Assembly: GCA_050516505.1 (NCBI GenBank)
Contig: CP191518.1
Location: 4,402,001 to 4,466,000, forward strand
Direction of reading: 5' to 3'
Origin: Scandinavium ludwigii_A
GTDB lineage: Bacteria; Pseudomonadota; Gammaproteobacteria; Enterobacterales; Enterobacteriaceae
DNA length: 64,000 nucleotides
Shown here: in pieces, positions 21,510-29,811 of the stretch
How positions within the stretch are numbered: position 1 is the first letter of the stretch
Layout of the letters: the number at the start of each line of letters is the position of its first letter
Made by a program: the position numbers and the translations under genes
The notes under the pieces: model-generated
The model's input: only the letters and a program-made list of their open reading frames with translations
Databases searched by the model: none
What the model was told of the DNA's origin: nothing

Positions 21510-22610
21510 ATGACCCCCGAACACCTGCCGACAGAACAGTACGAGGCCCAGCTAGCAGAGAAAGTTGCCCGCCTGCAAAGCATGATGGCGCCACACAATG
21601 CGCCTGCCCCGGAGGTGTTCCGCTCACCTGTCAGTCACTATCGCATGCGTGCAGAATTCCGCATGTGGCACGACGGCGACGACCTCTATCACATCATCTT
21701 CGATCAGGCGACCAAACAGCGCATTCGTGTCGATACCTTCCCGGCGGCCAGCGAGCTGATTAACGCGCTGATGAAAGCCATTCTGGAAGGCGTAAAGGGC
21801 GAGAAAGTCCTGCGCCATAAGCTGTTCCAGATTGATTATCTGACCACCATGAGCAATCAGGCCATCGTTTCGCTGCTTTATCATAAGAAGCTCGATGACG
21901 AATGGCAGTCCGCCGCCACGGTACTGCGTGACGCGTTACGCGCCGCCAACCTGAACGTGCATCTGATTGGTCGTGCGACGAAAACCAAAATCGCGCTGGA
22001 TCAGGACTTTATTGATGAGCGTTTGCCGGTCGGCGGACGGGAAATGATTTACCGTCAGGTGGAAAACAGCTTCACCCAGCCGAATGCGGCGATGAACATT
22101 CAGATGCTGGAATGGGCGCTGAATGCCACTGAAAATTCGAAAGGAGATTTGCTGGAACTGTACTGCGGCAATGGTAACTTCTCGCTGGCGTTGGCGCGCA
22201 ACTTTGACCGCGTTCTGGCGACCGAAATTGCCAAACCCTCTGTGGCGGCTGCGCAGTACAACATTGCGGCTAACCACATTGATAACGTGCAAATTATTCG
22301 TATGTCTGCGGAAGAGTTTACCCAGGCGATGAACGGCGTTCGTGAGTTCAACCGTTTGCAGGGTATCGATCTGAAGGGTTATCAGTGTGAAACGATTTTC
22401 GTCGATCCGCCGCGCAGTGGGCTGGACAGCGAAACCGAAAAGATGGTCCAGGCGTACCCGCGTATTCTGTACATTTCCTGCAATCCGGAAACGTTATGTA
22501 AGAATCTGGAAACGTTAGGCCAAACGCACAACGTTGAGCGGCTGGCGCTGTTCGATCAGTTCCCGTACACCCATCACATGGAGTGTGGGGTCTGGCTGAC
22601 GAAGAAGTAA
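21510..22610 (+). CDS. trmA: tRNA (uracil-5-)-methyltransferase
   Basis: 366 residues, the E. coli length. It uses S-adenosylmethionine to make m5U54 in the T-loop of tRNAs. The SAM-binding LLELYCGNGNFSLALA segment is central and the catalytic cysteine lies in RILYISCNPETL near the C-terminus; the IFVDPPRSGLD motif carries the catalytic aspartate region. TrmA lacks the Fe-S cluster of its RumA/RlmD relatives, and no such cysteine set is seen. It is divergent from btuB as in K-12. Confidence 0.97.
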   Translation: MTPEHLPTEQYEAQLAEKVARLQSMMAPHNAPAPEVFRSPVSHYRMRAEFRMWHDGDDLYHIIFDQATKQRIRVDTFPAASELINALMKAILEGVKGEKVLRHKLFQIDYLTTMSNQAIVSLLYHKKLDDEWQSAATVLRDALRAANLNVHLIGRATKTKIALDQDFIDERLPVGGREMIYRQVENSFTQPNAAMNIQMLEWALNATENSKGDLLELYCGNGNFSLALARNFDRVLATEIAKPSVAAAQYNIAANHIDNVQIIRMSAEEFTQAMNGVREFNRLQGIDLKGYQCETIFVDPPRSGLDSETEKMVQAYPRILYISCNPETLCKNLETLGQTHNVERLALFDQFPYTHHMECGVWLTKK

Positions 22611-22614
22611 TCCT

Positions 22615-22643
22615 GACTTTAAGCCCTCTCGTTGAGAGGGCTC
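22615..22643. terminator. Stem-loop between trmA and yijD
   Basis: AGCCCTCTC-GTT-GAGAGGGCT hairpin between convergent genes. The T tract is poor on both strands, so termination strength is uncertain. Confidence 0.55.
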
Positions 22644-22650
22644 ATCCGCA

Positions 22651-23010
22651 TCATTCCGCGATTTCAGCGTTACGATTACGCATCCGGATAGCAATCCAGA
22701 ACACCATAATCACCGACAGTACGGCCGGGAAGAAGTTAGAGCCGATATCCGGGTATTCCGCACGTACGACGGTACTGTAAACCAGAACGCCGAGGATAAA
22801 ACACGCGGCGGCAAGCCCCGGCAGCCCAACCGGCATCGTGCGATTTTGGTAACGTTGATGCAGACAGTACACCGTCAGCACCAGCGCAATCAGAGGGAAT
22901 ACGGTAAAGGGTACGATGGAGCTGAACAGTGCAGCAAATGTCCCATTAATGGATAAACCAGCGACCAACGCCAGTAACAACGTACCTCTGTCTTGACCTG
23001 TCTGTTTCAT
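22651..23010 (-). CDS. yijD: YijD inner-membrane protein (DUF1422)
   Basis: 119 residues with four predicted hydrophobic spans (about 10-30, 33-50, 61-82, 90-109). It matches YijD, a conserved inner-membrane protein of unknown function co-transcribed with fabR. Its ATG overlaps the fabR stop as TAATG (23008-23012), so translation is probably coupled. Function is not known; the link with fabR suggests, but does not prove, a membrane-lipid context. Confidence 0.9.
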   Translation of the reverse strand: MKQTGQDRGTLLLALVAGLSINGTFAALFSSIVPFTVFPLIALVLTVYCLHQRYQNRTMPVGLPGLAAACFILGVLVYSTVVRAEYPDIGSNFFPAVLSVIMVFWIAIRMRNRNAEIAE

Positions 23011-23657
23011 TACTCATCCTTCACATTTTTCGGAATGGTGTGCACTTTCTCTTGTTCACGGCGATACCAGTAATATGCGCCTTTGGAAATCATCCGCAGC
23101 TGCAGTACCAGTCGCTCTTCTAATTGCCGACGCTGTTCAGGGCCGACGTCCAGTGCTTCTGCACCTGCACTGAACACGATGGTGACCATCGCTTCGGCTT
23201 GCGCTTCAGTGAAGGCGCGCGGCATATGGTTTTCGATTTCAAGATAGTCGGCAAGTTCCGCAATAAAGTGCTGAATCTCACGGGCGACGGCGGCACGAAA
23301 CGCCGCAGAGGTGCCGGAACGTTCACGCAACAGCAAGCGGAATGCGTTGGGGTTATTGCCGATAAATTCCATAAAGGTCGACACGGACGTGCGAATCACG
23401 CTGCCACCTTTGGCAATACGCTGACGCGCCTGACGCATAAGCTGACGCAGCATTAACCCGCTTTCGTCGACCATGGTCAGCCCAAGTTCATCCACATCGC
23501 GGAAATGACGATAGAAAGAGGTCGGCGCAATCCCCGCCTCGCGTGCAACTTCACGCAGGCTCAGGCTGGCAAAACTTCTTTCAGCACTCAGTTGACTGAA
23601 TGCGGCTTCCACCAGCGAACGCCGGGTTTTTTCTTTTTGTAGCGCTCTAACGCCCAT
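23010..23657 (-). CDS. fabR: TetR-family repressor of unsaturated fatty acid synthesis
   Basis: 215 residues from ATG at 23657 (MGVRALQKEKTRRSLVEAAF); a GTG codon immediately upstream is less likely. The N-terminal TetR helix-turn-helix (SLREVAREAGIAPTSFYRHFRDVDELG) is followed by an all-helical ligand domain. FabR represses fabA and fabB when bound to unsaturated acyl-CoA or acyl-ACP and so tunes membrane fluidity. It forms an operon with yijD and is divergent from sthA. Confidence 0.96.
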   Translation of the reverse strand: MGVRALQKEKTRRSLVEAAFSQLSAERSFASLSLREVAREAGIAPTSFYRHFRDVDELGLTMVDESGLMLRQLMRQARQRIAKGGSVIRTSVSTFMEFIGNNPNAFRLLLRERSGTSAAFRAAVAREIQHFIAELADYLEIENHMPRAFTEAQAEAMVTIVFSAGAEALDVGPEQRRQLEERLVLQLRMISKGAYYWYRREQEKVHTIPKNVKDE

Positions 23658-23857
23658 CACGATGTCTGAATCCTTCCATCTGCCTTGTCGGCACTATACC
23701 AGAGATTAAAACTAATCTGTTTGAGGTGCTTTGTGAATGATTGTTTACGGGCGGTTTGTGCTCTCCAGTGCGAAAAAAGCACAACGATAATTGGGTTATC
23801 GGGGCAATGATGTTACTATTCTGTTGCTTTTATGTATAAGAACAGGTAAGCCTTACC

Positions 23858-25258
23858 ATGCCACACACCTACGATTATGATGCAATAGTAATTGGTTCTG
23901 GCCCGGGCGGCGAAGGCGCTGCAATGGGGCTGGTTAAGCAAGGAGCCCGTGTCGCCGTCATCGAGCGTTATCACAACGTCGGCGGCGGCTGTACCCACTG
24001 GGGCACCATCCCATCGAAAGCGCTTCGTCACGCCGTAAGCCGCATTATCGAATTCAACCAGAATCCCCTCTACAGCGACCATACCCGACTCCTTCGTTCT
24101 TCATTCGCCGACATTCTCAACCATGCCGACAGCGTGATTAACCAGCAGACGCGGATGCGCCAAGGGTTCTACGAAAGAAACCACTGCGAAATTCTGCAGG
24201 GCGACGCCCACTTTGTCGACGAACACACCATCGCCCTCGAGTGCCATGACGGCTCGGTCGAAACGGTGACGGCGGAGAAATTTATTATCGCCTGCGGCTC
24301 GCGTCCTTATCGTCCGGACGATGTCGACTTCTCACACCCGCGCGTCTACGACAGCGACTCCATCCTCAGTCTGCACCATGAACCACGTCACGTGATCATC
24401 TACGGTGCCGGGGTGATCGGCTGCGAATATGCGTCGATCTTCCGTGGAATGGAGGTCAAAGTTGATTTGATCAACACCCGTGACCGCCTATTGGCCTTCC
24501 TCGATCAGGAAATGTCAGACTCCCTTTCGTATCACTTCTGGAATAGCGGTGTGGTCATTCGCCACAACGAAGAGTACGAGAAAATTGAAGGGATGGACGA
24601 CGGCGTGATCATGCACCTGAAGTCCGGCAAAAAGCTCAAAGCCGACTGCCTGCTGTTCGCTAACGGACGTACCGGTAACACCGACAGCCTGGCGCTGGAA
24701 AATATCGGTCTGCAAACCGACAGCCGCGGTCAGCTGAAAGTCAACAGCATGTACCAGACCGCCATTCCGCATATCTATGCAGTCGGCGATGTTATCGGTT
24801 ATCCGAGTCTGGCCTCTGCCGCTTACGATCAGGGTCGAATTGCTGCCCAGGCGCTGGTCAAAGGCGAAGCCACCGCGCACCTGATTGAAGACATTCCGAC
24901 AGGCATCTACACCATCCCGGAAATCAGTTCTGTCGGCAAAACCGAACAGCAGCTGACGGCGATGAAAGTGCCGTACGAAGTTGGTCGGGCGCAGTTTAAG
25001 CACCTGGCGCGGGCGCAAATTGTCGGCATGAATGTGGGAACGCTGAAGATCCTGTTCCATCGGGAAACCAAGGAAATTTTGGGGATTCATTGCTTTGGCG
25101 AGCGCGCGGCCGAAATCATTCACATCGGCCAGGCGATAATGGAGCAAAAAGGTGGAGGTAACACCATCGAGTACTTCGTTAACACCACCTTTAACTACCC
25201 GACCATGGCGGAAGCCTATCGGGTTGCCGCGCTGAACGGCTTAAACCGCCTGTTTTAA
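23858..25258 (+). CDS. sthA: Soluble pyridine nucleotide transhydrogenase
   Basis: 466 residues, the E. coli length. A FAD flavoprotein of the pyridine-disulfide reductase fold that transfers hydride between NADPH and NAD+. The FAD site GSGPGGEGAA is at residues 12-21 and the second nucleotide site is IYGAGVIGCEYASI. Where disulfide reductases have CxxxxC, this protein has CTHWGT: the second cysteine is replaced by threonine, the known hallmark of this enzyme. It overlaps oxyR tail to tail by 18 bases (25241-25258). Confidence 0.97.
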   Translation: MPHTYDYDAIVIGSGPGGEGAAMGLVKQGARVAVIERYHNVGGGCTHWGTIPSKALRHAVSRIIEFNQNPLYSDHTRLLRSSFADILNHADSVINQQTRMRQGFYERNHCEILQGDAHFVDEHTIALECHDGSVETVTAEKFIIACGSRPYRPDDVDFSHPRVYDSDSILSLHHEPRHVIIYGAGVIGCEYASIFRGMEVKVDLINTRDRLLAFLDQEMSDSLSYHFWNSGVVIRHNEEYEKIEGMDDGVIMHLKSGKKLKADCLLFANGRTGNTDSLALENIGLQTDSRGQLKVNSMYQTAIPHIYAVGDVIGYPSLASAAYDQGRIAAQALVKGEATAHLIEDIPTGIYTIPEISSVGKTEQQLTAMKVPYEVGRAQFKHLARAQIVGMNVGTLKILFHRETKEILGIHCFGERAAEIIHIGQAIMEQKGGGNTIEYFVNTTFNYPTMAEAYRVAALNGLNRLF

Positions 25259-26158
25259 CGGTTTGTCGAAATGGCCATCCATCTGCGTGCGGATGGCCTC
25301 TGCCAGCTGCTCATAGCGGCTGCGCAGCGGTGAACCTGGACGGTAAACCAGCCCTACGGTACGACGAGGCTCCGGCTTAATGCACGGCAGATAAACCACG
25401 CCATCGCGTTTACGTTCTGGCGGTACCGCCAGTGCCGGTAACAACGTAATGCCGCTGCCTGCTGCCACCATATTGCGCAGCGTTTCCAGACTGGTGGCGC
25501 GGAAATGCGTATCTTCATCCGCACCCGCTTCAAAACAAAAGCCCATCGCCTGGTCACGCAGGCAGTGCCCGTCTTCCAGCATCAACAGTTTTTCACCGGC
25601 CAGATCGGACATCGGCACGCGGTCGCGGTTCGCCCACGGGTGATCTTCGTAGATTGCCAGCATCATTGGCTCATCGAACAGCGGAACCTCAATAAAGGCT
25701 TCGCTCTCTTTGACCAACGCCAGGATTGCGCAGTCGAGCTTGCCGCTGTCGAGTTGCGCCAGCAGCTGATGGGTCTGCGCTTCATGCAGATACATCTCCA
25801 GCTTCGGGAATGTCTGATGCAGCATTGGGATAATCTGCGGTAACAGATAAGGTCCCACGGTGGGGATCAGGCCAATATGCAGCGGTCCGGACATCGCTTC
25901 GCCCTGTTGGCTCGCCATTTCCTTGAGCACTTTCACCTCGCGCAGCACGGTGCGCGCCTGATCCACCAGTAATAATCCTGCCTGCGTAAACAGCACCTTA
26001 CGGCTCGTACGCTCCAACAGCATTACGCCCAGCTCATCTTCCAGCTTGCGGATCTGCCCACTTAACGTCGGCTGACTCACGTGACAGGAATCCGCCGCAC
26101 GGCGGAAATGACGATGCTCAGCTAAGGCAACCAGGTATTCAAGATCACGAATATTCAT
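25241..26158 (-). CDS. oxyR: Peroxide-sensing LysR-type regulator
   Basis: 305 residues, the E. coli length. The DNA-binding domain is residues 1-60 (RRAADSCHVSQPTLSGQIRKLEDELG). The redox cysteines C199 (GHCLRD) and C208 (GFCFEAG) are at the same positions as in E. coli; peroxide forms their disulfide and switches OxyR to the activating state. Known targets in this window are katG and the divergent oxyS RNA. The tail overlaps sthA by 18 bases. Confidence 0.98.
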   Translation of the reverse strand: MNIRDLEYLVALAEHRHFRRAADSCHVSQPTLSGQIRKLEDELGVMLLERTSRKVLFTQAGLLLVDQARTVLREVKVLKEMASQQGEAMSGPLHIGLIPTVGPYLLPQIIPMLHQTFPKLEMYLHEAQTHQLLAQLDSGKLDCAILALVKESEAFIEVPLFDEPMMLAIYEDHPWANRDRVPMSDLAGEKLLMLEDGHCLRDQAMGFCFEAGADEDTHFRATSLETLRNMVAAGSGITLLPALAVPPERKRDGVVYLPCIKPEPRRTVGLVYRPGSPLRSRYEQLAEAIRTQMDGHFDKPLKQAV

Positions 26159-26253
26159 TATTCATCCTCCATCGCCACGATAGTTCATGGCGATAGATAG
26201 CATAGCAACGAACGATTATCCCTATCAAGCCCCCTGGTCAATAATACTCCACA
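26159..26253. promoter_or_regulatory. oxyR/oxyS divergent promoter
   Basis: 95-bp gap between the oxyR start and the oxyS 5' end, containing ATAG/CTAT-rich segments (GATAGTTCATGGCGATAGATAG near 26178-26199), as expected for the extended OxyR site. Assignment rests on the conserved gene layout. Confidence 0.65.
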
Positions 26254-26368
26254 GAAACGAGGCGGTGCCTCACTAACCCTTGAAGTCACCGACCCGTTCA
26301 GAGTTTCCCTCTGATAAAAATACCTAAAGCCAACGTGAACTTTGCGGACCCCTGAGGTCCGTTTTTTT
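26254..26368 (+). ncRNA. oxyS: OxyS small RNA
   Basis: Starts GAAACGAGGCGGTGCCTC and ends in the terminator GGACCCCTGAGGTCC followed by eight T. Blocks shared with K-12 OxyS include AACCCTTGAAGTCAC (middle) and AAAGCCAACGTGAACTTT, the linker and seed before the terminator. It is an Hfq-dependent RNA of about 110 nt, induced by OxyR under peroxide, which represses fhlA and others in E. coli. The central stem-loop b region differs from K-12. It is read divergently from oxyR, the known arrangement. Confidence 0.93.
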
Positions 26369-26373
26369 TGCAT

Positions 26374-26399
26374 AAAAAAGCCCGGCATTTCGCCAGGCT
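26374..26399 (-). terminator. argH terminator
   Basis: Minus-strand AGCCTGGC-GAAAT-GCCGGGCT with six T after it, back to back with the OxyS terminator. Confidence 0.85.
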
Positions 26400-26410
26400 C
26401 GAACGATATT

Positions 26411-26443
26411 TGTAGGCCGGTAAGCGCAGTGCCACCCGGCATT
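26411..26443. repeat. REP-type palindrome downstream of argH
   Basis: TGTAGGCCGGTAAGCGCAGTG...CACCCGGCATT, a typical enterobacterial REP unit (GCCGG...CCGGC), between the argH stop and its terminator. Confidence 0.8.
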
Positions 26444-26452
26444 TTCTCAGAC

Positions 26453-27826
26453 TTAGCCCAAACGTTCCTGCGCATCTTTAATTGCCTGCGCAACCTGCTT
26501 CGGCGACACGCCGCCTTGCGCGGCACGCTTATCGAGGCATGATTGCAGCGACAGAATCGGGTAAACATCGTTGCCAATCACTGCGCTGAATTTCTGCAAC
26601 TCTGTCAGCGTCAACGCTTCCAGCGGTATGCCCTGACGAATGGCTTCCACCACCGCTTCACCCACAATATGGTGCGCTTCACGGAACGGAACGCCTTTGG
26701 CAACCAGATAGTCCGCCAGTTCGGTAGAGTTGGCATAACCCTGCTGCGCCGCTTCCTGACAACGCGGGCGTTTCACCTGGATGCCGTCCAGCACCAGCGC
26801 ACCCATATGCAGGCAGTCGATCCAGGTGTCCAGCGCATCGAACAGCCCTTCTTTGTCTTCCTGCATATCTTTGTTATATGCCAGCGGCAGGCCTTTCAGG
26901 GTCATCATCATGCCCGTCAGCGCACCCTGCACGCGGCCGCATTTACCGCGGATCAGCTCCAGCGCATCCGGGTTTTTCTTCTGCGGCATCAGGGAGGAAC
27001 CCGACGTCACGCGGTCAGACAGCTCCACAAAGCCCGCTTCACCGGAGTTAAAGAAAATCAGGTCTTCTGCAAAACGCGACAGATGCACCATGCCGATGGA
27101 TGCGTTCGACAGCAGCTCCAACACGTGGTCCCTGTCGGAAACGCTGTCCAGACTGTTTCGGGTTGCCGATGCAAAACCCAGCCAGCCTGCCAGCTGTTCG
27201 CGATCGATTTCATATGCGGTACCGGCCAACGCCCCGCTTCCGAGTGGGCTAACGTCCATACGACGCAAGGTATCCTGCAAACGGCTTTCGTCACGGGCGA
27301 GCATTTCAACATAGGCCAGACACCAGTGAGCAAACGTCACCGGCTGCGCGCGTTGCAGGTGGGTATAACCCGGCATCACCGCATCCTGGTTTTGCTGTGC
27401 GGTTTCCACCAACGCGGCCTGCAACTGGCGGCTGGCGCTCAACAGTTCGGTCACGGTGTCTTTGCACCACAGCTTGAGGTCGGTCGCCACCTGGTCATTA
27501 CGGCTACGCCCGGTATGCAGTTTTTTCCCCAACTGGCCGACCTTATCGATAAGTTTGCCTTCCACCCAGCTGTGAATGTCTTCCGCGTCGCTCTCCAGAA
27601 TCTGCTGCGGATTCGCGCGCACTTCTTCGAGCAATACGTTCAGCGCGTCTTCAAGCTGCTGCTGTTCCGCCGCGGTCAACACGTTGACCGTCACCAGCGC
27701 TTTAGACCAGGCCACAGAGCCAATAATATCCTGCTCCGCCAGACGGTAGTCGAAGCGCAAAGAGTCGTTGAACTGTTTGAACCGCTGATCTGCTGCCTGA
27801 GTAAAACGCCCGCCCCAAAGTGCCAT
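26453..27826 (-). CDS. argH: Argininosuccinate lyase
   Basis: 457 residues from ATG at 27826 (MALWGGRFTQAADQRF), the E. coli length; the frame extends 6 codons further without support. It splits argininosuccinate into arginine and fumarate, the last step of arginine synthesis. The fumarase/aspartase superfamily signature GSSLMPQKKNPD holds the catalytic serine loop, and HTGRSRNDQVATDL and GYTHLQRAQPV are active-site blocks. Separated from argB by a REP pair. In E. coli argCBH is one transcript. Confidence 0.97.
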   Translation of the reverse strand: MALWGGRFTQAADQRFKQFNDSLRFDYRLAEQDIIGSVAWSKALVTVNVLTAAEQQQLEDALNVLLEEVRANPQQILESDAEDIHSWVEGKLIDKVGQLGKKLHTGRSRNDQVATDLKLWCKDTVTELLSASRQLQAALVETAQQNQDAVMPGYTHLQRAQPVTFAHWCLAYVEMLARDESRLQDTLRRMDVSPLGSGALAGTAYEIDREQLAGWLGFASATRNSLDSVSDRDHVLELLSNASIGMVHLSRFAEDLIFFNSGEAGFVELSDRVTSGSSLMPQKKNPDALELIRGKCGRVQGALTGMMMTLKGLPLAYNKDMQEDKEGLFDALDTWIDCLHMGALVLDGIQVKRPRCQEAAQQGYANSTELADYLVAKGVPFREAHHIVGEAVVEAIRQGIPLEALTLTELQKFSAVIGNDVYPILSLQSCLDKRAAQGGVSPKQVAQAIKDAQERLG

Positions 27827-27853
27827 AACATGCTTCCTTCTCATTAATTTTCA

Positions 27854-27926
27854 GTGCCGGATGGCGCGATGCTTATCCGGCCTACAAGCTCATGCAGGCC
27901 CGGCAAGCATCGCGCCGCCGGGCATC
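27854..27926. repeat. REP pair (BIME) between argB and argH
   Basis: Two inverted REP units, GTGCCGGATGGCGCGATGCT...CCGGCCTACAA and GGCCCGGCAAGCATCGCGCC...GGGCATC, which also share an 11-base complementary core (GCGCGATGCTT / AAGCATCGCGC). In an operon such a structure can protect upstream mRNA or separate expression levels. Confidence 0.88.
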
Positions 27927-27931
27927 AGATC

Positions 27932-28708
27932 TTAAGCCAGAATACGCGTGCCGATTGGTGTGCCGTTAAACAGCGATGGTAGCTGTTCGGCGTGACGCCA
28001 CGAAGCGATGTCCACCGGACGACCCAGCGTACGGGCAGCATCCAGCGCGGCATTCACTTTGACGATCATGCCATCGGTGATGATGCCCTGGTCGATCAGC
28101 TGTTCCGCCTTCGCCGCCGTCATTTCGGCAATGCGCTGGCCTTTGCCATCAAGGATCCCGCTGACATCGGAGAGCAGAATCAAATCCGCACCGAGCGTCG
28201 CCGCCAACGCTGTCGCGGCCTGATCAGCGTTAACGTTCATCAGTTGGCCTTCTTCGGTCACACCAATAGAACTCACGACCGGCAGGAAACCGCCCGCCAA
28301 CAGCGTATTGATCAGCGCCGGTGAGCCAGGTTTCGCCAAACCTACGTGACCCAGCTCTTCGTCGAGCTGAGAAACCGTCACGCTATCGCCGTCGCCGAGA
28401 TACAGACCCACGGACGCTATCTGATGTTTTTTGGCCCACGCCAACAGCGTTTTGTTCGCCGTACCCGCCAGCGCACCGGTAATAATGTCAATCTGATCGG
28501 CAGGCGTAACACGCAGGCCATTCTTCTTCTTCACGGGAAGATTCAGCTGTTTCATCAGCTCGTCCACCACGCAGCCACCGCCATGCACGATAACCAGCGG
28601 GCGTTGATGTTCAGCCCGGTAATGCACCAGCGCGGCAAACAGACGCTCCAGCGCTTCTTCACTGTCCAGCAGTACACCACCGAGTTTGATAATCAAAGGA
28701 TTCATCAT
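27932..28708 (-). CDS. argB: N-acetylglutamate kinase
   Basis: 258 residues from the first of two tandem ATG codons (28708, MMNPLIIKLGGVLLD), the E. coli length. It phosphorylates N-acetyl-L-glutamate with ATP. The amino-acid-kinase Gly loop LGGVLL and HGGGCVVDEL bind phosphate; LLSDVSGILDGKGQ is the nucleotide region. The long upstream open frame lies inside argC and is not used. It starts 10 bases after the argC stop. Confidence 0.97.
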   Translation of the reverse strand: MMNPLIIKLGGVLLDSEEALERLFAALVHYRAEHQRPLVIVHGGGCVVDELMKQLNLPVKKKNGLRVTPADQIDIITGALAGTANKTLLAWAKKHQIASVGLYLGDGDSVTVSQLDEELGHVGLAKPGSPALINTLLAGGFLPVVSSIGVTEEGQLMNVNADQAATALAATLGADLILLSDVSGILDGKGQRIAEMTAAKAEQLIDQGIITDGMIVKVNAALDAARTLGRPVDIASWRHAEQLPSLFNGTPIGTRILA

Positions 28709-28718
28709 CAGGTATCCA

Positions 28719-29723
28719 TTAAAGAAGAGACTGGGTTTCGGCAAAGCCAAAACGAATGTTCGCGCACTGCACGGCCTGAGCCGCCGCGCCTTTGAGCAAG
28801 TTATCTTCTGCGGCGACCACAATCAGGTGCTCACCCTGAACGGCAAAACCGATGTCGCAGAATGGCAGGCCGACCACGTTTTTCAGGGCCGGAACGCCGT
28901 TGTCATACAGACGTACCAGCGGTTTATTCGCATACGCCTGCTGGAAAACATCCGCAACCTGCGCACGCGTGACGCCCGGCTTCAGGCGGCAGGTAATGGT
29001 TTCCAGAATACCGCGTTTAAAGTTACCCAGATGTGGGGTGAAAATCACCTCCGCGCCCAGGTGAGTGGTGATTTCCGGGTGATGGCGGTGGTTGAACACG
29101 CCATAGGGTTGCAGGCTGACTTCGCAAAAGCTGTTGGAAACCGCTGCTTTGCGTCCTGCTCCGCTTACGCCACTGGTGGCGTTGATCACCGGCCATTGGG
29201 AAAGATCTAACAGCCCGGCGTCGATCAGCGGTTTGAGCGACAGCTGTGCCGCCGTCGGGTAGCAACCCGGGACCGCAATCAGATTCGCTTCCTTGATTTT
29301 ATCGCCGCTCCACTCAGCCAGGCCGTACACCGCCTGCGCCAGCAACTGAGGATGCTGGTGAGTGAAGCCGTAATATTTCTGATAAAAATCAGCATCGTTG
29401 ACGCGGAACGCGCCGGAAAGGTCAAACACCACGCAGCCCGCGTCGAGGAACTGCGGGGCCAGATCGTGGCTCACTTCGTGGGCCGTTGCGAGGAACACCA
29501 CATCCACACCCGCAGCAAATTCGCGAATATCGGACATCGGCTGCAGGGGCAAATCGACAATACCTTTCAGCTGCGGATGCAGATCAGAAATTAACTTTCC
29601 GGCATCATTGCTTTGCGCTGAGACCGTCAAAGCGGTTATGTTCATGTGCGGATGACGATTTACGTAACTCACCAGCTCAGCGCCTGCATAACCGCTTGCG
29701 CCTACAATCAGCGTATTCAACAT
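28719..29723 (-). CDS. argC: N-acetyl-gamma-glutamyl-phosphate reductase
   Basis: 334 residues, the E. coli length. NADPH-dependent reduction of N-acetylglutamyl phosphate to the semialdehyde. The Rossmann motif GASGYAGAE is at residues 8-16 and the catalytic cysteine is C154 in VPGCYPTAA. It is the first gene of argCBH, with ARG boxes in front, and is divergent from argE. Confidence 0.97.
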   Translation of the reverse strand: MLNTLIVGASGYAGAELVSYVNRHPHMNITALTVSAQSNDAGKLISDLHPQLKGIVDLPLQPMSDIREFAAGVDVVFLATAHEVSHDLAPQFLDAGCVVFDLSGAFRVNDADFYQKYYGFTHQHPQLLAQAVYGLAEWSGDKIKEANLIAVPGCYPTAAQLSLKPLIDAGLLDLSQWPVINATSGVSGAGRKAAVSNSFCEVSLQPYGVFNHRHHPEITTHLGAEVIFTPHLGNFKRGILETITCRLKPGVTRAQVADVFQQAYANKPLVRLYDNGVPALKNVVGLPFCDIGFAVQGEHLIVVAAEDNLLKGAAAQAVQCANIRFGFAETQSLL

Positions 29724-29746
29724 CGGGTTCCTTTATGCTCAACGAT

Positions 29747-29785
29747 AATGTATTTTTATTCACTAATACTGCATGAATATTGATA
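29747..29785. promoter_or_regulatory. Tandem ARG boxes of argC/argE
   Basis: Two 18-base palindromes, AATGTATTTTTATTCACT (29747-29764) and ACTGCATGAATATTGATA (29768-29785), separated by 3 bases, the exact ArgR hexamer spacing. ArgR with arginine represses both divergent transcripts. Confidence 0.9.
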
Positions 29786-29811
29786 CTATCATGACCTAAG
29801 GTGTGTCAACA

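Noticed and set aside
23816..24082. Minus-strand 88-codon frame at the sthA start
   Set aside because: Lies over the conserved FAD-binding region of sthA and its promoter; no supporting features.
26543..27847. Plus-strand 434-codon frame opposite argH
   Set aside because: Shadow frame of a GC-biased conserved gene; His/Arg/Gln-rich composition is typical of antisense shadows and there is no ribosome site.
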